From an uncultured Clostridia bacterium (lineage in GTDB: Bacteria > Bacillota > Clostridia > TANB77 > CAG-508): a stretch of DNA of 64,000 bases. Where the stretch lies: NCBI GenBank assembly GCA_934155265.1, contig CAKPGU010000001.1, positions 62,001-126,000 on the forward strand. The letters are read 5' to 3'. Positions within the stretch are counted from its first letter, which is position 1. Each line of letters opens with the position of its first letter. Position numbers and translations under genes: made by a program. Shown here piece by piece: positions 38,236 through 48,363 of the stretch. The notes under the pieces are model-generated. The model did not search any database. It was not told where the DNA came from and was given only the letters and a program-made list of their open reading frames with translations.

Positions 38236-38760
38236 TTATGCCTCTGGTTCAATCAAACCGAAATTTTTACCATCTTTTAATTTATGAATAACATTTACTT
38301 TATTTGTTTCAACATTAACAAATGTAAAGAACATTTGAGAAGGTCTTTCTTGTAATTTTAATTTTGCATCTTCAGGTGTCATAGGTTTAATTTCATAATA
38401 TTCTGTTTTTAGAATTTCATCTGTAACCTCATGGACTTTTTCTTCTATGCCTAATGTTTTTAAGCTAGAATCCTTCATCATTTTTTCTTTTTTTGTTTTG
38501 AATTTTCTAATTTGTCCCTCTAAAATATCTATATCTTTATCTATAGATGCATATAGATCTTTATCCTCTGTAACTGCTCTAAAAATTTCTCCATTTGCTG
38601 ACACTTTAATTTCTGCTATTTGTGCTGTCTTTTCTACTCTGATTACAATATCAGCTTCTGCATCTTCAAAGTATTTTGCAATTCTGTCCATTTTTCTTTC
38701 TACATAATCGTTTATTGCTTCTGTTACCTTTAGTTCCTTTCCTGTTATTTTTATTTGCAT
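38236..38760 (-). CDS. hpf: Long-form ribosome hibernation promoting factor
   Basis: 174 aa. The N-terminal HPF/YfiA domain (MQIKITGKELKVTEAINDYV) binds the 30S decoding centre. A linker follows, then the C-terminal dimerisation domain (YYEIKPMTPEDAKLKLQE, VIHKLKDGKNFGLIEPE) that makes 100S ribosomes in stationary phase. Length and domains are canonical. Confidence 0.95.
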   Translation of the reverse strand: MQIKITGKELKVTEAINDYVERKMDRIAKYFEDAEADIVIRVEKTAQIAEIKVSANGEIFRAVTEDKDLYASIDKDIDILEGQIRKFKTKKEKMMKDSSLKTLGIEEKVHEVTDEILKTEYYEIKPMTPEDAKLKLQERPSQMFFTFVNVETNKVNVIHKLKDGKNFGLIEPEA

Positions 38761-38853
38761 AAAAATCGCTCCTTTCTTTTTAGTATGACTTTATTATATC
38801 CTTTATTCCCATTTTTGGCAAGTATTTGTCGAAAACTTTTGTATAGTTTAATT

Positions 38854-40561
38854 TTAACGGAAGCCTCCGGCCACCTCCGCCTCCTCCGAAGGAACCTCCT
38901 CCTCCGCCTCCAGAAGAGAATCCACCTCCTCCAGATGAATAGCTTCCTGCTCTTGATTTATCAGATATTCCACTATGTGTACTCCTATTTATAAACATAA
39001 TATAATCATAAGATGTAAAGTTTGATTGAGCAATTATTTCTGGATATATGTCTTTAAATTGTTTTGCAACTTTTTTTGCTATTCCCATAATTTGTGCAAA
39101 AATTAAGTATTCTTCAAATATTTGAACTTCAATTGCTTCTCTTTCTTTAATAAGTGTATATTCATTCAAATACCTTTTTAATCCTGCTAGTTCAAGTGCT
39201 TCTTGTTTTAGTTCGTGTGTTGCTATATATTTTTTACTTTTAAATACTTTCATTCTAACTTCTTCTTTCTCTTCAATTAGGCCTTCTTGTACAAGTTTAT
39301 TTTTTTCATTTTTTATTATTTTGCCAAACCATGAAAGTATTTTTGAATAACTTTTCTCACACCATTTTTCAAATTCTTTGTTTTCTAAATACCCATCTTT
39401 ACTTGCTTCATATAACATATTAAATAATTCTTTTTCTTTAGATTCAGAAAAATTTTCTGGATCAGTTTCAGTTAAAACTATAACTGTATTTTCTTTTTTA
39501 AATATTCCTCCAGTTTCTTTTTCCTCTATTCTAATTATTCCATCCTTTAGCCATTTTAAGATTATCGCACCTAATATATCTGTTTTATTTTTGATTATAT
39601 TATATTGGTATCCAATATAATATGCTCTATATATGTCTTTTCTACATGGTATATCTCTAAAATATGGTACATCTTTTGGAATCTTTTTACCTTCTGTTCC
39701 ATAATCAAAATCATTTGTAGAACCAATTGTATCTATTTTTATTAATACAATTGATCCCAAAAATATAGCTGCTTGAAAGATCACTGCAATAAATCCAATA
39801 AGTATAGAAGATGAGCTTGAAGAAAAATCTGTATATTTAGTTGCTCCTTCTTCTGCCATGTCATAATAATGTTCAAAATCATTATCTAATCTATTCATTG
39901 TATTAAATGTTCCTAATGGAAATTTAACCAAAATTGTCATATATTCATCAGTTGCTAAAGTTCCATCTGATTGCATTTCAATATATCCATCATATACATA
40001 TGCTGTTCCACCATAATTTCCATATCCCCATACATCTGTTGTATCTGCTATATCAAAATTTGTGTGAATTTTAATATATGCACTTCCTATTGAATTTGAA
40101 AATTCATATGGTATTAAAGTCCAATATATCATCTGTGCATCTGATGTTTCTGAAACAAAATTTGTAATTGTGTATTTTGCAGTATAAGTGTGTGAACCAT
40201 ATTTGCTTATTCCCCAGCATAGTTCAACACCATTCGAAAGTTGATTTATTCCACTTTTATTTGCTTTACTTTCTAATGTCCCTGATGTATTCCAATATGA
40301 TAATTGCTCATATTGTGTACTTCCATCCATTACTGTTAAATCTTTTATTACTGAATTTCCTAAATTATAATATGGATGATACACTTCTGTACCTTGCGTC
40401 ACATTACATTTCCATACTTCTGTTACATTGGCATTTCCATTATCATCAACAAATATGTCCATAGATATGCTTTGTATTGAATTTGCTTCTACTTTATTTC
40501 CTATTGAAAATGCGGCAAGTGCAAATAAAAAAATAAATAATATTTTAATTGTTTTTTTCAC
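38854..40561 (-). CDS. DUF2207 membrane protein, paralogue A, C-terminus set by a +1 shift at CGG
   Basis: GTG start at 40561 with GAAGGA upstream. Signal peptide, an N-terminal extracytoplasmic DUF2207 domain (WKCNVTQGTEVYHPYYN), membrane helices near 255-275, a cytoplasmic region (KDIPCRKDIYRAYYIGYQYN) and a glycine-rich tail. In frame 0 the tail reads GGGGGGRRLPLK and on to 593 aa. Its only in-frame CGG (plus 38867-38869) is in that tail; the +1 step gives GGFR-stop at 38854 and 568 aa, the same length and ending as paralogue B. Function unknown. Confidence 0.8.
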
Positions 40562-40614
40562 ATGTATCCTTCTTTCTCATATCAAATTATTATTTTCACT
40601 AATTTTTAATGTCT

Positions 40615-42322
40615 TTAACGGAAACCGCCGGCCACCTCCGCCGCCTCCGAAAGAATCTCCTCCTCCGCCTCCTGAAGAGTAACCACCTCCACCAGATGAG
40701 TAAGAGTCTGCTCTTGACTGTGCTGAAGATATTTCTTTATCAAAACTTGAATTTATAAAACAAATATAATTATAAGATAAGAAACTTGATTTCTCAATTA
40801 TTTCTGGATATGTATTTTTAAATTGTTTAGAAACTTTTTTTGCAATTCCTACTAATTGTGCAAAAATCAAATATTCCTCAAATAATTGTACTTCAACAAC
40901 TTCTCTTTCTTTTATGTAAGTATATTCATTTAAATATCTCTTTAAGCCTGCAATTTCAACTGCTTTATGTTTTAGTTCAGGCGTAACCATTAACTTTTTA
41001 TTTATTACCATTCCATTTTTAACAATGTCTTTTATTTTAATTAATCCTTCATCCATTAATTTTCTTTTTTCAATAGCAAATACTCTATCAAACCAAAAAG
41101 CTACGTCAGAATAATTTTTCTTACACCACTTCTTAAACTCTTTCCTTTCTAAATATCCATCTTTACTTGCTTTATCTAATAATCTATATAAGTCTCTATC
41201 TCTAGAGTCTTCGAATTTTGTCGAGTCTGTATCTTTTAATACAATAACTATATCTTCTTTCGATGTTTTCCCTTCTTCTATTCTAATCATACCATCTTTT
41301 AACCATTTTAAAATTATTGCGCCTACAATATTTGCTTTGTTTCGAATTATATTGTACTGAAATCCTATATAATATGCTCTGTATATGTCTTTGTCACATG
41401 GTATGTCTTTAAAATATGCAACATTCTTTGGAATTCGTTTTTCTGCTAGACTTAAATCTAATTTTTTATCATTATATGAAATATATTTACTTAACATCTT
41501 TTGTATTATAATAAAACCTACTATTAATATAACACTATCAAAAAATTCAGGAAGAGCATTAATTAAAAAGTATGAAAAAGATTTATTATATTTAACCGCA
41601 TTCTCTTCTGCCATATCATAATAATGTTCAAAATCATTATCTAATCTATTCATTGTATTAAATGTTCCTAATGGAAATTTAACTAAAATTGTCATATATT
41701 CATTTGTAGCTAAAGTTCCATCTGATTGCATTTCAATATATCCATCATATACATATGCTGTTCCACCATAATTTCCATATCCCCATACATCTGTTGTATC
41801 TGCTATATCAAAATTTGTGTGAATTTTAATATATGCACTTCCTATTGAATTTGAAAATTCATATGGTATTAAAGTCCAATATATCATCTGTGCATCTGAT
41901 GTTTCTGAAACAAAATTTGTAATTGTGTATTTTGCAGTATAAGTGTGTGAACCATATTTGCTTATTCCCCAGCATAGTTCAACACCATTCGAAAGTTGAT
42001 TTATTCCACTTTTATTTGCTTTACTTTCTAATGTCCCTGATGTATTCCAATATGATAATTGCTCATATTGTGTACTTCCATCCATTACTGTTAAATCTTT
42101 TATTACTGAATTTCCTAAATTATAATATGGATGATACACTTCTGTACCTTGCGTCACATTACATTTCCATACTTCTGTTACATTGGCATTTCCATTATCA
42201 TCAACAAATATGTCCATAGATATGCTTTGTATTGAATTTGCTTCTACTTTGTTCCATATTGAAAACAATGCAAATGTAAATAAAAATACAAATAGTATCT
42301 TAATTGTCTTTTTCATAGACAT
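40615..42322 (-). CDS. DUF2207 membrane protein, paralogue B, C-terminus set by a +1 shift at CGG
   Basis: Same domain order as paralogue A. Residues from about 25 to 250 are almost identical to A, also at DNA level, then the sequences diverge. The tail in frame 0 is GGGGGGRRFPLK then an unrelated 14-residue end (581 aa). The first of two CGG codons (plus 40628-40630) with a +1 step gives GGFR-stop at 40615 and 568 aa. The shorter end leaves 53 bases before the next gene's start instead of 15. Confidence 0.8.
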
Positions 42323-42475
42323 CCCCCTTTTTTCGATTCAATTATCTCATACACCTAAAAAAATATCAATACATTTTCATATTTATTGAATTTTCTCCAT
42401 TTTTATGCGATAATATAAGCATTCGAAGGTTTTTATATTACAACTTATTTATCACCTCTAGAAAGGAAGAAAAAA

Positions 42476-44869
42476 ATGAATAACAGTTTAAAGAAATTAG
42501 AATTTAATAAAATATTAGAAATCATATCAAATTATTGTAAAACATATATAGGAAAAAAACATGTATCAGTGTTACGACCTTCACAAGATAAAGAAGAAAT
42601 TCAAAAAATGTTAGACGAAACTTCTCAAGGAGTAATATTAATTCAAAGAAATAGTACTCCACCACTTGGAGAAATTGCTGACATAACAGTTTATTTAAAA
42701 ACTTTAGATAGTTGTGGTACTCTTAGTATAAAAGCATTATTAGAAATTCAAAACATTTTACAAATGTCTGCAAATCTAAAAAAATACTTTGAAAAAGATT
42801 ATCTCGAAACATCAGATTTTTCTGCAATTGAACAATATTTTCTTGATTTGTATGTAAATCCAAGTATTGTAGCAACTTTTGCAAAATCAATTATAGATGA
42901 AGATACAATTGCAGATACCGCATCATCAAAATTACAAGACATTCGTAGAAGAGAACGTAAAATTGAGCAAGATATTCGTTCAAAACTTAATGGAATTTTA
43001 CATTCATCTACATATTCAAAATATATGAGAGAAAACCTTGTAACTATTCGTAACGGTCGTTTTGTAATACCTGTAAAAGAAGAATATCGTGGTGCAGTTA
43101 AAGGGTTTGTTCATGATATGTCAAGTAGTGGTTCAACAGTATTTATAGAACCAATTGCTGTATTTGACCTAAATAATGAACTTTCAAATCTGCATATTGA
43201 AGAAGAACTTGAAATTGAAAGAATTTTACAGAATTTAAGTGGATTATTATATCCATACACAAAAGAAATTGAAAACAATGTTCAATTAATTGGAAAACTT
43301 GACTTTATTTTTGCAAAGGCTCATTATTCTTTGAATTTACATTGTACTACACCTAAAATAAATAAGGAAAAATTTATTGACTTTAAAAATGCACGTCATC
43401 CTTTAATTGATTCAGCTAATGTTGTTCCAATTTCTGTAGAATTAGGCAAAGACTTTTCAAGTCTAATTATAACAGGTCCAAATACAGGTGGAAAAACAGT
43501 CACTTTAAAAACAATAGGACTATTATCAGCCATGGCATGTAGTGGCTTAAACATTCCTGCAGATGAACATTCTAGTTTTTATATATTTGACCATATATTT
43601 GCTGATATTGGTGATGAACAAAGTATAAGTGAATCATTAAGTACATTCTCATCACACATGAGTAATATTGTAAAAATCACACAGACGGCCACATCTGACA
43701 GTCTTATACTTGTTGACGAATTAGGCTCTGGAACAGATCCACTTGAAGGTGCACATCTTGCAATAAGTATTTTACAATATTTCACTGAAATGAAATGTCT
43801 TACAGTTGCAACATCCCATTATCAAGAATTAAAAAAATATGCACTTGTAACACAAGGCTTCAAGAATGCTAGTGTAGAATTTGATATAGAAAACTTAAAA
43901 CCAACATATCGTCTATTAATTGGTATACCTGGAAAAAGTAATGCATTTGCAATAAGCAGAAAACTTGGATTAGACGAAAATATTATAGAACGAGCTTCTT
44001 CTATGATTGACAAAGAAACAGTAAATTTAGAAGATTTACTAAAAAACATCTATGACAATAAATCAAAAATTGAAGATGAAAAAATTCGTACTTCTCTCGC
44101 TTTACAAGAAGCAGAAAAATTAAGAGATTCTTTAAAACATCAACATTCAAACGTCTCAAATAAAGAAAAAGAATTAATTGCTAATGCTAAACAAGAAGCA
44201 AAACAAATTTTGCTTGATGCCAAAGAAACTGCAAATTCAATAATAAAAGACATGAATTCTGCACCATCTGCATCTAAAGCAAACAAACTTAGAAATTCAT
44301 TAAATGAAAAAATTTCTTCTATCAATACAAATGTAGAAGATGTAGAATTATCTAGCAATCTACTTCCTACAATTGCACGAGAAGATATTAAGCCTGGTTT
44401 AAATGTATATGTAAGTAATTTAAAGGCAAATGGTGTTATTGTTTCTAACATATCAAAAGATGACACTGTTCAAATTCAAATTGGTATAATGAAAATGAAA
44501 GTTGATATAAAAAATTTACAAGAAACAGATGACTCAAACTCATCTACATCTTCTGCCAAATCAGCAAAAAATAAATCTACAAATTATTCTTATGCTGGAC
44601 GTTCATCATTAAAAGCACAAAATGTAAGTCCAGAAATTAATTTATTAGGTCTTACTGTTGATGAGGCAATTCCTATTGTAGATAAATATTTAGATGATTG
44701 CTATATTGCCAAGCTTTCTCCTATCCGCATTGTACATGGTAAAGGTACTGGTGCCTTACGCAATGGTATTCACCATTATCTTAAGTCTAACAAATTTGTT
44801 GATAGTTTTAGACTTGGTACTTTTGGTGAAGGAGAAATGGGTGTAACTATTGTTAATTTAAAATTGTAA
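42476..44869 (+). CDS. mutS2: MutS2 ATPase/endonuclease
   Basis: 797 aa. MutS-core (KLEFNKILEIISNYCKTYIG at the start), the ATPase with Walker A GPNTGGKTVTLKT (about 335), the signature STFSSHMSNI and Walker B ILVDELGSGTDP (about 415). A coiled coil runs from about 520 to 600, and the C-terminal Smr domain has INLLGLTVDEA and VHGKGTGALRNGI. In other Firmicutes it acts in recombination control and rescue of collided ribosomes, which fits the presence of rqcH here. Plus-strand single gene, site AGAAAGGAAG. Confidence 0.95.
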   Translation: MNNSLKKLEFNKILEIISNYCKTYIGKKHVSVLRPSQDKEEIQKMLDETSQGVILIQRNSTPPLGEIADITVYLKTLDSCGTLSIKALLEIQNILQMSANLKKYFEKDYLETSDFSAIEQYFLDLYVNPSIVATFAKSIIDEDTIADTASSKLQDIRRRERKIEQDIRSKLNGILHSSTYSKYMRENLVTIRNGRFVIPVKEEYRGAVKGFVHDMSSSGSTVFIEPIAVFDLNNELSNLHIEEELEIERILQNLSGLLYPYTKEIENNVQLIGKLDFIFAKAHYSLNLHCTTPKINKEKFIDFKNARHPLIDSANVVPISVELGKDFSSLIITGPNTGGKTVTLKTIGLLSAMACSGLNIPADEHSSFYIFDHIFADIGDEQSISESLSTFSSHMSNIVKITQTATSDSLILVDELGSGTDPLEGAHLAISILQYFTEMKCLTVATSHYQELKKYALVTQGFKNASVEFDIENLKPTYRLLIGIPGKSNAFAISRKLGLDENIIERASSMIDKETVNLEDLLKNIYDNKSKIEDEKIRTSLALQEAEKLRDSLKHQHSNVSNKEKELIANAKQEAKQILLDAKETANSIIKDMNSAPSASKANKLRNSLNEKISSINTNVEDVELSSNLLPTIAREDIKPGLNVYVSNLKANGVIVSNISKDDTVQIQIGIMKMKVDIKNLQETDDSNSSTSSAKSAKNKSTNYSYAGRSSLKAQNVSPEINLLGLTVDEAIPIVDKYLDDCYIAKLSPIRIVHGKGTGALRNGIHHYLKSNKFVDSFRLGTFGEGEMGVTIVNLKL

Positions 44870-44874
44870 AAATT

Positions 44875-44916
44875 GGACCGGGTACATTTTTTTACGTAAA
44901 AAAATGTACCCGGTCC
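44875..44916. terminator. 42-bp perfect palindrome, bidirectional terminator
   Basis: GGACCGGGTACATTTTTTTAC is followed immediately by its exact reverse complement. Lies between convergent mutS2 and spoVT, 6 bases after the mutS2 stop. The GC-rich outer arms are unusual in this AT-rich sequence. Confidence 0.75.
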
Positions 44917-44930
44917 CAAATTTAACATTT

Positions 44931-45485
44931 TTAAATTTCCATTTGACTTCCTAAGAAAGATGCAGCTGATTGAGCTACTTTTTTCTCGACTTCATTCATT
45001 TTTGTATTAGATTCTTTAGACAATAAAATTACAGTTCCTATTGTATCTCCATTTGATATAATTGGATACACAACTTGTGCATTATATTTTCTTTCATTAT
45101 TATCATTTTTTGTTATAGGAACGGCAACATCACTATTTTCTTTACTTGTATATATTTCTTTATCTTCCATTAATTGCTCTAACTCTTCACTTACATTTTG
45201 CTCTAAAAATTCTTTTTTTGGTCCTCCTGAAATTGCTATTACTGTATCTTTATCTGTTATACAAGCTATATGTCCTGTAGTTCTTGATAGTGTTTCTGCA
45301 TATCCTGTTGCAAATTCTGATAGTTCACCAATTGGAGAATACTTTTTCAAAATTACTTGTCCCTCTCTATCTGTAAATATTTCTAAAGGTTCTCCCTCTT
45401 TTATACGTAATGTTTTTCTTATTTCTTTTGGAATTACAACTCTACCTAAATCATCTATTCTTCTTACAACTCCTGTTGCTTTCAT
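44931..45485 (-). CDS. spoVT: Stage V sporulation regulator SpoVT (AbrB family)
   Basis: 184 aa. N-terminal AbrB swapped-hairpin DNA-binding domain (MKATGVVRRIDDLGRVVIPK...) followed by a GAF-like domain (TGHIACITDKDTVIAISGG, SNGDTIGTVILLS). This two-domain layout and length are SpoVT rather than AbrB. A longer start upstream would include a non-conserved stretch; ATG 45485 has AAGGAGGAAG before it. Regulates forespore genes in known sporulators. Confidence 0.93.
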   Translation of the reverse strand: MKATGVVRRIDDLGRVVIPKEIRKTLRIKEGEPLEIFTDREGQVILKKYSPIGELSEFATGYAETLSRTTGHIACITDKDTVIAISGGPKKEFLEQNVSEELEQLMEDKEIYTSKENSDVAVPITKNDNNERKYNAQVVYPIISNGDTIGTVILLSKESNTKMNEVEKKVAQSAASFLGSQMEI

Positions 45486-45591
45486 ATTCTTCCTCCTTTT
45501 TGTTTTTCTAAGTATATTCTTATTATGACAAAAAAGGAAAAAAATATACATATTTGTCGTACAACATTTTTAAAAATTTATGTTAATTTTC

Positions 45592-45620
45592 TTGAAAAAA
45601 ATTTTTTTATAGTTTATAAT
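45592..45620 (+). promoter_or_regulatory. Sigma-A-type promoter of ssrA
   Basis: TTGAAA (45592-45597) and TATAAT (45615-45620) with 17 bases between them, 12 bases before the tmRNA 5' end. Confidence 0.85.
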
Positions 45621-45632
45621 AGATTTGTATAT

Positions 45633-45984
45633 GGGGATGTAATGGTTTCGACATTACATTGGAAACATGAATAGCGAGTAGTGGATTCTCGTTTGCCACT
45701 TTAAAAAACGGGAAATTAAATATAAACGCTGATAATACAGAATTAGCATTTGCTGCCTAATTGCAGCATCGCCAGTTAAGATATCCCCACATATTTTAAT
45801 ATGGTGTCATTATAGTGGGAAACAAAACTGCTTTTTCTACGAAAGCAATGGGTATTTAGTAGATATATTTAATAATTGTTTGTTTGTTAATGATTGTTGA
45901 ATGAATTTTAATAACAAACTGCACTCGGAGAAGTTTGTGTGGATGGTGTAGTGGACAGGGGTTCGACTCCCCTCATCTCCACCA
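45633..45984 (+). ncRNA. ssrA: Transfer-messenger RNA (one-piece)
   Basis: Rescues stalled ribosomes and tags the peptide. The 5' end GGGGATGTAATGGTTTCGAC and 3' end GGGGTTCGACTCCCCTCATC...CCA form the tRNA-like domain. The tag frame reads GCTGATAATACAGAATTAGC and on to a TAA, giving (A)DNTELAFAA. The end LAFAA differs from the common ALAA but keeps the protease-recognised AA. Flanked by its own promoter and terminator. Confidence 0.93.
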
Positions 45985-46017
45985 AGAATTAAATCGTCTA
46001 ACTCGACGAAAAACGAA

Positions 46018-46048
46018 GAAATCAACTGTAAAAGGTTGATTTTTTAAT
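46018..46048 (+). terminator. Intrinsic terminator after ssrA
   Basis: Arms AATCAAC and GTTGATT around TGTAAAAG followed by a T-run. Resembles the hairpin at 47119. Confidence 0.8.
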
Positions 46049-46124
46049 ACTTTTATTGCAAAGGAAATAATGGTATTATATAATTAATATCGTAAAGAAG
46101 AAAAAAACGAAAGGAATATAAACT

Positions 46125-47072
46125 ATGAAAAAGCCAATATTAGCACTCGTTATTTGTACAATTACTTACATTATATTTAGATTCATACCATTATTTAATA
46201 AAACTAATAATATATTACTTTTATTATCATTAATTTCTAGTAGTCTTTTTATGACAATGTTAATAGGATTTATGGTAATATCTACTTTACCTATTATAAT
46301 TTTGAGAAAAAGTGATGAAGTTAACTTAACTTCAAAGCATATTCCTATAATAGTGTTAATTATTTTTATTATATTTGTTTTTAATTTAAACTATACTTCC
46401 ATATATGAAAAATATACGATAAATAGTAAAAAAATATATGGTATAGAAATGACTTTTAGAGCATTAGGAGATATTGTTAGTAATAAAACAATAGAAATAA
46501 AAACTAATAATTGGAAAATAATACATGACCAAAGATTCAAATATAAAAGATCTGGAAATCTATATGATCATTATCTTGAAATTAATGAAGGTGAATACAT
46601 AATACCTATTGGAAATCCAACTCAAGTAAGCTCTTTATTATATCAAAGTTCATATGGCGGAAAAAGTAATAACACAATTACAGTATGCAAGAACAGTAAG
46701 ATTATAAAAAAAATTAATGGAGTGGATTTATCTGCAAAAGATAATGAACTATATGAGTTTGTAAATAATAAACAGTATAAAATAGAGATAGTGTTACAAT
46801 CGGATAACAAAATTACTTATCAAACACTTGGATGTACTGTAGATGAATTTATACGTAATGAAAATGTTTATTTAAACATTTTCGATAAAAATGATAAGTT
46901 CGTATTTGTAAAAAAAATAAAAGTAGGTACAGATGAATTACCTGTATTTTCAGCTGATGGAAAATATTCCGCATATATATGCCCTTCTATTATGAGTTAT
47001 AAAAAAATCAGTAATAGCATTGTATACGAAATAAAAAATGGAAAAATATATAAAGCTGAGCAACAAAATTAA
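46125..47072 (+). CDS. Membrane protein of unknown function (315 aa)
   Basis: Three membrane helices in the first 100 residues (ILALVICTITYIIFRFIPLF, then ILLLLSLISSSLFMTMLIGF, then IPIIVLIIFIIFVF), followed by an extracytoplasmic beta-rich domain of about 200 residues with a repeating Lys/Asn/Tyr composition. Preceded by AAAGGAATAT. I do not recognise a family; a surface-exposed or envelope role is likely from topology only. Confidence 0.6.
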   Translation: MKKPILALVICTITYIIFRFIPLFNKTNNILLLLSLISSSLFMTMLIGFMVISTLPIIILRKSDEVNLTSKHIPIIVLIIFIIFVFNLNYTSIYEKYTINSKKIYGIEMTFRALGDIVSNKTIEIKTNNWKIIHDQRFKYKRSGNLYDHYLEINEGEYIIPIGNPTQVSSLLYQSSYGGKSNNTITVCKNSKIIKKINGVDLSAKDNELYEFVNNKQYKIEIVLQSDNKITYQTLGCTVDEFIRNENVYLNIFDKNDKFVFVKKIKVGTDELPVFSADGKYSAYICPSIMSYKKISNSIVYEIKNGKIYKAEQQN

Positions 47073-47118
47073 AATTCTAAATTAAAATATTAAATCATCA
47101 CACCAGAAAAAAACGATT

Positions 47119-47145
47119 AATTGACCGTAAAAGGTCAATTTTTTT
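47119..47145 (+). terminator. Intrinsic terminator
   Basis: Arms AATTGACC and GGTCAATT around GTAAAA, with a T-run after. Ends the 315-aa gene. Confidence 0.8.
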
Positions 47146-47297
47146 CGTGCTTAAATATTAAATTTTTAGGAAATTTTAGAAGGACAAAAATTAGTTATTT
47201 TTGAATTCATTCATATCACATTTTTATTTTTGGCACATAATATTACAATTATTATTATGTCGTTTTTACATATTATCTATATTTTTATTATGTAAAA

Positions 47298-48225
47298 ATG
47301 GCTAGAAATGAAGTTTTTATGGACGATTTTGTTTTTAGTTCTAATTTATTATATGAGAATTTGAATATTCTTAAACAAGCCTATCCTTTTGTGCAAATTG
47401 GATCTGCTGGTAAAAGTATTATGGGAAAAAATATTTCTTATGTTAAAGTTGGGCGAGGTCCAAAAGAAGTTTTCTATTCAGCAAGCTATCATGCTAATGA
47501 ATGGATTACTTCTATTGTACTTTTGGAATTTTTACATGAATATTGTAGTGCAATTCAAAATAATACTACTATTTTTGGATTTCCTGCACAAAGATTATTT
47601 GAAACAGTTTCTATTTATGTTATGCCTATGGTTAATCCTGATGGCATTGACTTGGTTACTGGTGCACTTCCAAGAACATCTCCATCATACAAACAGGCTG
47701 AAAAAATTGCTTATGGATTTGCTACAATTCCTTTTCCAGATGGATGGAAAGCCAATATTCGTGGTGTTGACTTAAATTTGCAGTTTCCTGCAGAATGGGA
47801 AAAAGCCCGTGCCATAAAATATGAACAAGGATTCACCCGGTCCTGCACTGCATGATTTTGTTGGATATAGTCCACTTACTGAACCTGAAGCTTTAGCTGT
47901 ATATAACTTTACATTACAACATAATTTTAGACTTATTTTAGCTTATCATTCACAAGGTGAAGTAATTTACTGGCAATTTCAAAATTATAATCCTCCAAAT
48001 TCTTTATTTATTGGAAGACAATTTTCAAATGTTAGTGGATATTCTCTTGAACCTACTCCTTATAATTCTAGTTTTGCAGGTTATAAAGATTGGTTTATTC
48101 AAAATTATAACAGACCAGGATATACAATTGAAGTTGGTTTAGGTACTAATCCTCTTCCTATGACTCAATTTAGAAAAATTTATGAAGATAATTTAGGAAT
48201 ATTAGTTCTAGGTGCTATTTTATAA
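47298..48225 (+). CDS. M14 zinc carboxypeptidase (peptidoglycan gamma-D-Glu-DAP type), copy 1, read through a +1 shift at CGG
   Basis: Zinc ligands HANEWIT (HxxE) and ILAYHSQGE, catalytic Glu in YTIEVGLG. Sequence NPDGIDLVTGALP and the overall layout resemble bacillary muropeptide endopeptidase I, here without LysM or signal peptide. Frame 0 breaks at EQGFT-CGG-SCTA-stop. Skipping the C of CGG (47838-47840) gives EQGFT-GPALHDFVGYSPLTEPEA, in line with homologues, for 308 aa. The start is either ATG 47298 (poor ribosome site) or the Met 7 codons on. A second, near-identical 5' copy lies at 63487. Confidence 0.82.
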
Positions 48226-48363
48226 ACATACAAAAAATTATTTATAAATTTCATGTCGTTATCCTGGAAATTACCCCAAAAAGCACTTATGTATTGTCAT
48301 TTTTCGACTCTTATGATAATATAAAACATAATTATAATATACGAAAAATAGGAGAAAAAATAT

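Noticed and set aside
38780..38853. Frame-0 C-terminal extension of DUF2207 paralogue A
   Set aside because: It is unrelated to the paralogue's frame-0 tail, whereas the +1 frame gives matching ends and lengths.
44931..45551. Longer start for spoVT including a 22-residue N-terminal extension
   Set aside because: The extension is not part of the AbrB domain, and the ATG at 45485 has a strong ribosome site at the right distance.
47830..47850. ACCCGGTCC shared between the M14 shift site and the 42-bp palindrome, as a sign of insertion
   Set aside because: The bases in M14 encode a plausible homologous sequence in the shifted frame, so a chance 9-base match is simpler.
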